From NCBI GenBank assembly GCA_030726195.1, contig JANREF010000295.1:1456-16779 (forward strand): 15,324 nucleotides of DNA. The letters run 5' to 3'. Under the pieces are notes generated by a model, which did no database searches, was not told the DNA's origin, and worked only from the letters and a program-made list of their open reading frames with translations. Of the stretch, positions 13,273 through 15,324 are shown in pieces (the stretch's first letter is position 1; the number at the start of each line of letters is the position of its first letter). The DNA is from Burkholderiaceae bacterium (lineage in GTDB: Bacteria > Pseudomonadota > Gammaproteobacteria > Burkholderiales > Burkholderiaceae_C). Both the position numbers and the translations under genes were made by a program.

Positions 13273-15231
13273 TCAGTATAGCGCTCGCGCCACGTAATCG
13301 GGCTTGACGGTGGTGCGCGGGCACACACTTTTTGGCAGGCCAAACCAAGTGTGGACCGGGGCCTCTAGGCCTATGCCGTGCATGTAGTTGTAAATGGCCT
13401 TTTTCAGGCCCGCACCCAGCTCGTCGTGGCTGGTGCCTGAGCCGTCTAGGGTGGGGTCTACAAAACCCACGTCGTTTCTGGCAAATTGGCTGGGAGGCAA
13501 GGGGCTGAGTGTCACGCCAAACTGCTCGGGGTGCTGGCCTACCGGCGAGTGCACCGTGCACACGAAACGGTGGAAAAAGCCGCTGTGTATGCAGCCCGCC
13601 TCAAACAGCTGGCGCACGTACTCTAGGGCATCCACGGTGTCTTGCACGGTTTGTGTGGGAAATCCGTACATCAGGTAGGCGTGCACCATGACGCCTGCGT
13701 CTGCAAAACCTTTGGTGACTCTGGCGACTTGATCGACGGAGACGCCTTTTTTCATGAGGGTGAGCAAGCGGTCAGAGGCCACCTCTAGGCCGCCGGACAT
13801 GGCAATGCAGCCGCTTTGGGCCAACAGTTCACACAGCTCCGGGGTGAAGGTTTTTTCAAACCGTATGTTGCCCCACCACGAAATGTGTACGCCGCGTGCA
13901 ATGAGCTCGGTGGCCAAGGCTTTGAGTGCTTTGGGTGGTGCGGCTTCATCGACCAAATGAAAGCCGGTTTGGCCGGTCTCGGCCACAATGCGCTCTATGC
14001 GGTCGACCAGCGTGGTGGCGCTGGCCGCGTCGTAGCGGCTGATGTAGTCCAGGCTCACGTCACAAAAGCTGCACTTTTTCCAGTAGCAGCCGTGGGCAAC
14101 AGTGAGCTTGTTCCAGCGGCCATCGCTCCACAGCCGATTCATGGGGTTGAGCATGTCCAGTAGCGACAAGTAGCTCATCAGCGGCAAGCCGTCCCAGGTC
14201 GGCGTGCCCACATCTTCAAAGGCCACGTCTGGTTCTTGCCAGTTGTTGTAAACCACCACGCCGTGGTCGTTGCGCGTGAAGGTGCGCACCAATCGCGAGA
14301 CGCTGCGTTGACCGCGCACATGCTCGACCAAGCACAGCAGCGGACGTTCGCCGCCGTCTAGGCTCACAAAGTCGACGAAATCAAACACGCGCGGGTCTGC
14401 CAGCTCGCGCAACTCGGTGTTCACAAAGCCGCCGCCCATGGCGATGGCCACGTCGGGGTGGTGTTGTTTGATGGTTTGCGCCATGCGAAACGCTGCGTAC
14501 ACCGCACCGGGAAACGGCACCGACAACACCACCATGGTGGGTTGGTGGTGCGCCATGACCTCCAGGGTCAGCCGGTGCAAGGTCGCGTCGATCAGGTTGG
14601 CGGGTTTGGCCAAGGCCTGGGCCAGTGCGTCGAAGCTGGGTTGGCTTGCCGCCAAGCTTTCGGCGTAGCGCACAAACTGAAAGCTGTCGTCTACCGCATC
14701 GCGCAGCACGTCTGCAATGTCGTTCAGGTACAGCGTGGCCAAATGGCGGGCGCGGTCGCTTTGGCCCAAGGCGCCAAAAGCCCAGCCCAGGGGGTCGCTG
14801 CTGCCGCCGTCATCCTCGTCATCACCGTAGCCCGTGTCTGCGTAGGCGTTGAGTGCCTCAAAGCGCGGGCCCTCGGGCAAAAAACCGCGCGCGGCGATGC
14901 GGTGGCACAAGGTGCTGTCTCGCCCTTGCAAAAAGGCAATGGTGGGCTCTATGGTGGCGATGTAGTCGCTCGCATGGTCTAGAAACGCGTTCACCGGGGC
15001 GCTGCGCTGGGCCTCGCTCACTTGCAAGGCGGCTTGTTGCAGCTGCTGTAGGCCGGTTTTGCTCAGCAATGCCAGCACGGTGGCCAGCGCCAAGTCGTGC
15101 TGCACCGCATCTATACCTTGCTCACGCAAAAAGCCGGTGATGTAAGCCGTAGACGGATAGGGCGTGTTGAGCTGCGTCATCGGGGGGATGAGGCTCAAGA
15201 CCTTGATGGCGGGGGCGGCGTTAGTGGACAA
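13273..15231 (-). CDS. radical SAM protein with cobalamin-binding-like N-terminal region, function unknown
   Basis: 652 aa from a TTG start at 15231 (AGG at 15237-15239, 5 nt before). The N-terminus KVLSLIPPMTQLNTPYPSTAY and the later VVLSVPFPGAVYAAFRMAQ...VAIAMGGGFVNTE (233-273) have the layout of the Rossmann-like B12-binding domain of radical SAM enzymes, but no DxHxxG cobalamin-ligand motif is visible, so cobalamin may be bound base-off without the histidine or not at all. An acidic patch DDEDD (137-141) splits that region. The radical SAM core follows: Cys382, Cys387 and Cys390 in GCYWKKCSFC would bind the [4Fe-4S] cluster, with LDYISRY after; MSGGLEVASDRLL and YGFPTQT are typical later barrel elements. 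I cannot assign a substrate. It lies directly upstream of, and on the same strand as, the gcv riboswitch. Confidence 0.85.
   Translation of the reverse strand: MSTNAAPAIKVLSLIPPMTQLNTPYPSTAYITGFLREQGIDAVQHDLALATVLALLSKTGLQQLQQAALQVSEAQRSAPVNAFLDHASDYIATIEPTIAFLQGRDSTLCHRIAARGFLPEGPRFEALNAYADTGYGDDEDDGGSSDPLGWAFGALGQSDRARHLATLYLNDIADVLRDAVDDSFQFVRYAESLAASQPSFDALAQALAKPANLIDATLHRLTLEVMAHHQPTMVVLSVPFPGAVYAAFRMAQTIKQHHPDVAIAMGGGFVNTELRELADPRVFDFVDFVSLDGGERPLLCLVEHVRGQRSVSRLVRTFTRNDHGVVVYNNWQEPDVAFEDVGTPTWDGLPLMSYLSLLDMLNPMNRLWSDGRWNKLTVAHGCYWKKCSFCDVSLDYISRYDAASATTLVDRIERIVAETGQTGFHLVDEAAPPKALKALATELIARGVHISWWGNIRFEKTFTPELCELLAQSGCIAMSGGLEVASDRLLTLMKKGVSVDQVARVTKGFADAGVMVHAYLMYGFPTQTVQDTVDALEYVRQLFEAGCIHSGFFHRFVCTVHSPVGQHPEQFGVTLSPLPPSQFARNDVGFVDPTLDGSGTSHDELGAGLKKAIYNYMHGIGLEAPVHTWFGLPKSVCPRTTVKPDYVARALY
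13275..13280 (-). promoter_or_regulatory. TATACT -10 hexamer, candidate gcv promoter
   Basis: On the minus strand TATACT spans 13280-13275, overlapping the last codons and TGA stop of the radical SAM gene. It matches TATAAT at five of six positions, and a start 5-7 nt downstream would fall at about 13268-13270, the first base of aptamer 1. No good -35 is found at 16-18 nt, so an activator or an extended interaction would be needed. Positional fit is the main support. Confidence 0.45.
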
Positions 15232-15300
15232 ACAAACCTGTCAAAAGCGAAAAAAGAACAGAGGGACAGCGCGCCTACAAGCACGTCTAAGAATATCGTC
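15232..15300 (-). other. leader of the radical SAM gene
   Basis: These 69 nt hold the AGG ribosome binding site (15237-15239) for the TTG start. A TTGACA at about 15238-15243 on the minus strand sits too close to the start codon to act as its -35. No convincing promoter or hairpin was seen. Confidence 0.4.
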
Positions 15301-15324
15301 GCAACCAGCAACCAGCAACCAGCA
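15301..15324. repeat. heptamer tandem repeat GCAACCA at window end
   Basis: Three full copies of GCAACCA followed by GCA run to the last base of the window, so the true copy number is unknown. It lies 70 nt upstream of the radical SAM TTG start, where its promoter could be. A 7-bp unit in a promoter region could vary in length by slippage, but that is inference. Confidence 0.6.

Noticed and set aside
12969..13343. N-terminal extension of GcvT to the ATG at 13343
   Set aside because: Residues have no T-protein homology that I recognise and coincide with two glycine aptamers and the end of the radical SAM gene.
15238..15243. TTGACA as -35 of the radical SAM gene
   Set aside because: It lies 6 nt before the TTG start, so the matching -10 and transcript start would fall inside the coding sequence.
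1..15324. CRISPR array, insertion sequence, tRNA or rRNA gene
   Set aside because: No regularly spaced identical repeats, transposase frame, terminal inverted repeats or RNA-gene signatures were found; the two tandem repeats are too short-period and degenerate for CRISPR.

Overview
The window looks like a chromosomal core-metabolism segment of a high-GC betaproteobacterium, most likely Burkholderiales and perhaps Comamonadaceae. This rests on overall G+C, the protein sequences and the gene order, all read by eye; no database search was possible. There is no phage, IS, CRISPR, tRNA or rRNA signal. Nearly all DNA is coding, and twelve protein genes are supported.

Left part (1-2170, minus strand): metY (O-acetylhomoserine sulfhydrylase) is followed 3 nt later by a small alpha/beta hydrolase. 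A divergent 189-nt spacer separates metY from a plus-strand block (2359-5681). That block holds a two-CBS-domain protein, aroC (chorismate synthase), an MFS transporter whose start overlaps the aroC stop (TAATG), and aroQ (type II 3-dehydroquinase). Two steps of the shikimate pathway therefore flank a transporter. aroQ ends tail-to-tail with, and overlaps by 32 bp, the next minus-strand gene.

Right part (5650-13268, minus strand): this is a glycine/serine/threonine catabolic cluster, transcribed gcvT - gcvH - gcvP - sdaA - ltaE. Threonine aldolase (LtaE) makes glycine. GcvT, GcvH and GcvP split glycine into CO2, NH3 and methylene-THF. A serine hydroxymethyltransferase, not in this window, would turn glycine plus methylene-THF into serine, and SdaA deaminates serine to pyruvate. 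In front of gcvT lies a tandem glycine riboswitch (two aptamers at 13166-13268 and 13038-13140). Each carries the conserved CCGAAGG(N)GCAA and CUCAGG elements and closable P1/P2 helices. The gcvT reading frame stays open through the riboswitch, so an automatic call would over-extend the protein by 125 residues; the likely true start is a GTG at 12968.

Upstream of the riboswitch (13273-15231, minus strand) is a 652-aa radical SAM protein with a cobalamin-binding-like N-terminal region and no assignable substrate. Its cysteine motif is spaced CX4CX2C rather than the usual CX3CX2C, and it starts at TTG. The riboswitch begins only 4 nt after its stop, and a TATACT hexamer overlaps that stop, so the gcv promoter appears to be embedded in the end of the radical SAM gene.

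The most interesting points are the riboswitch architecture (hairpin-containing linker, buried promoter, downstream hairpin with competing partners), the unusual radical SAM cluster motif, a degenerate 15-bp repeat array between gcvH and gcvP, and an sdaA gene whose base composition differs from its neighbours.
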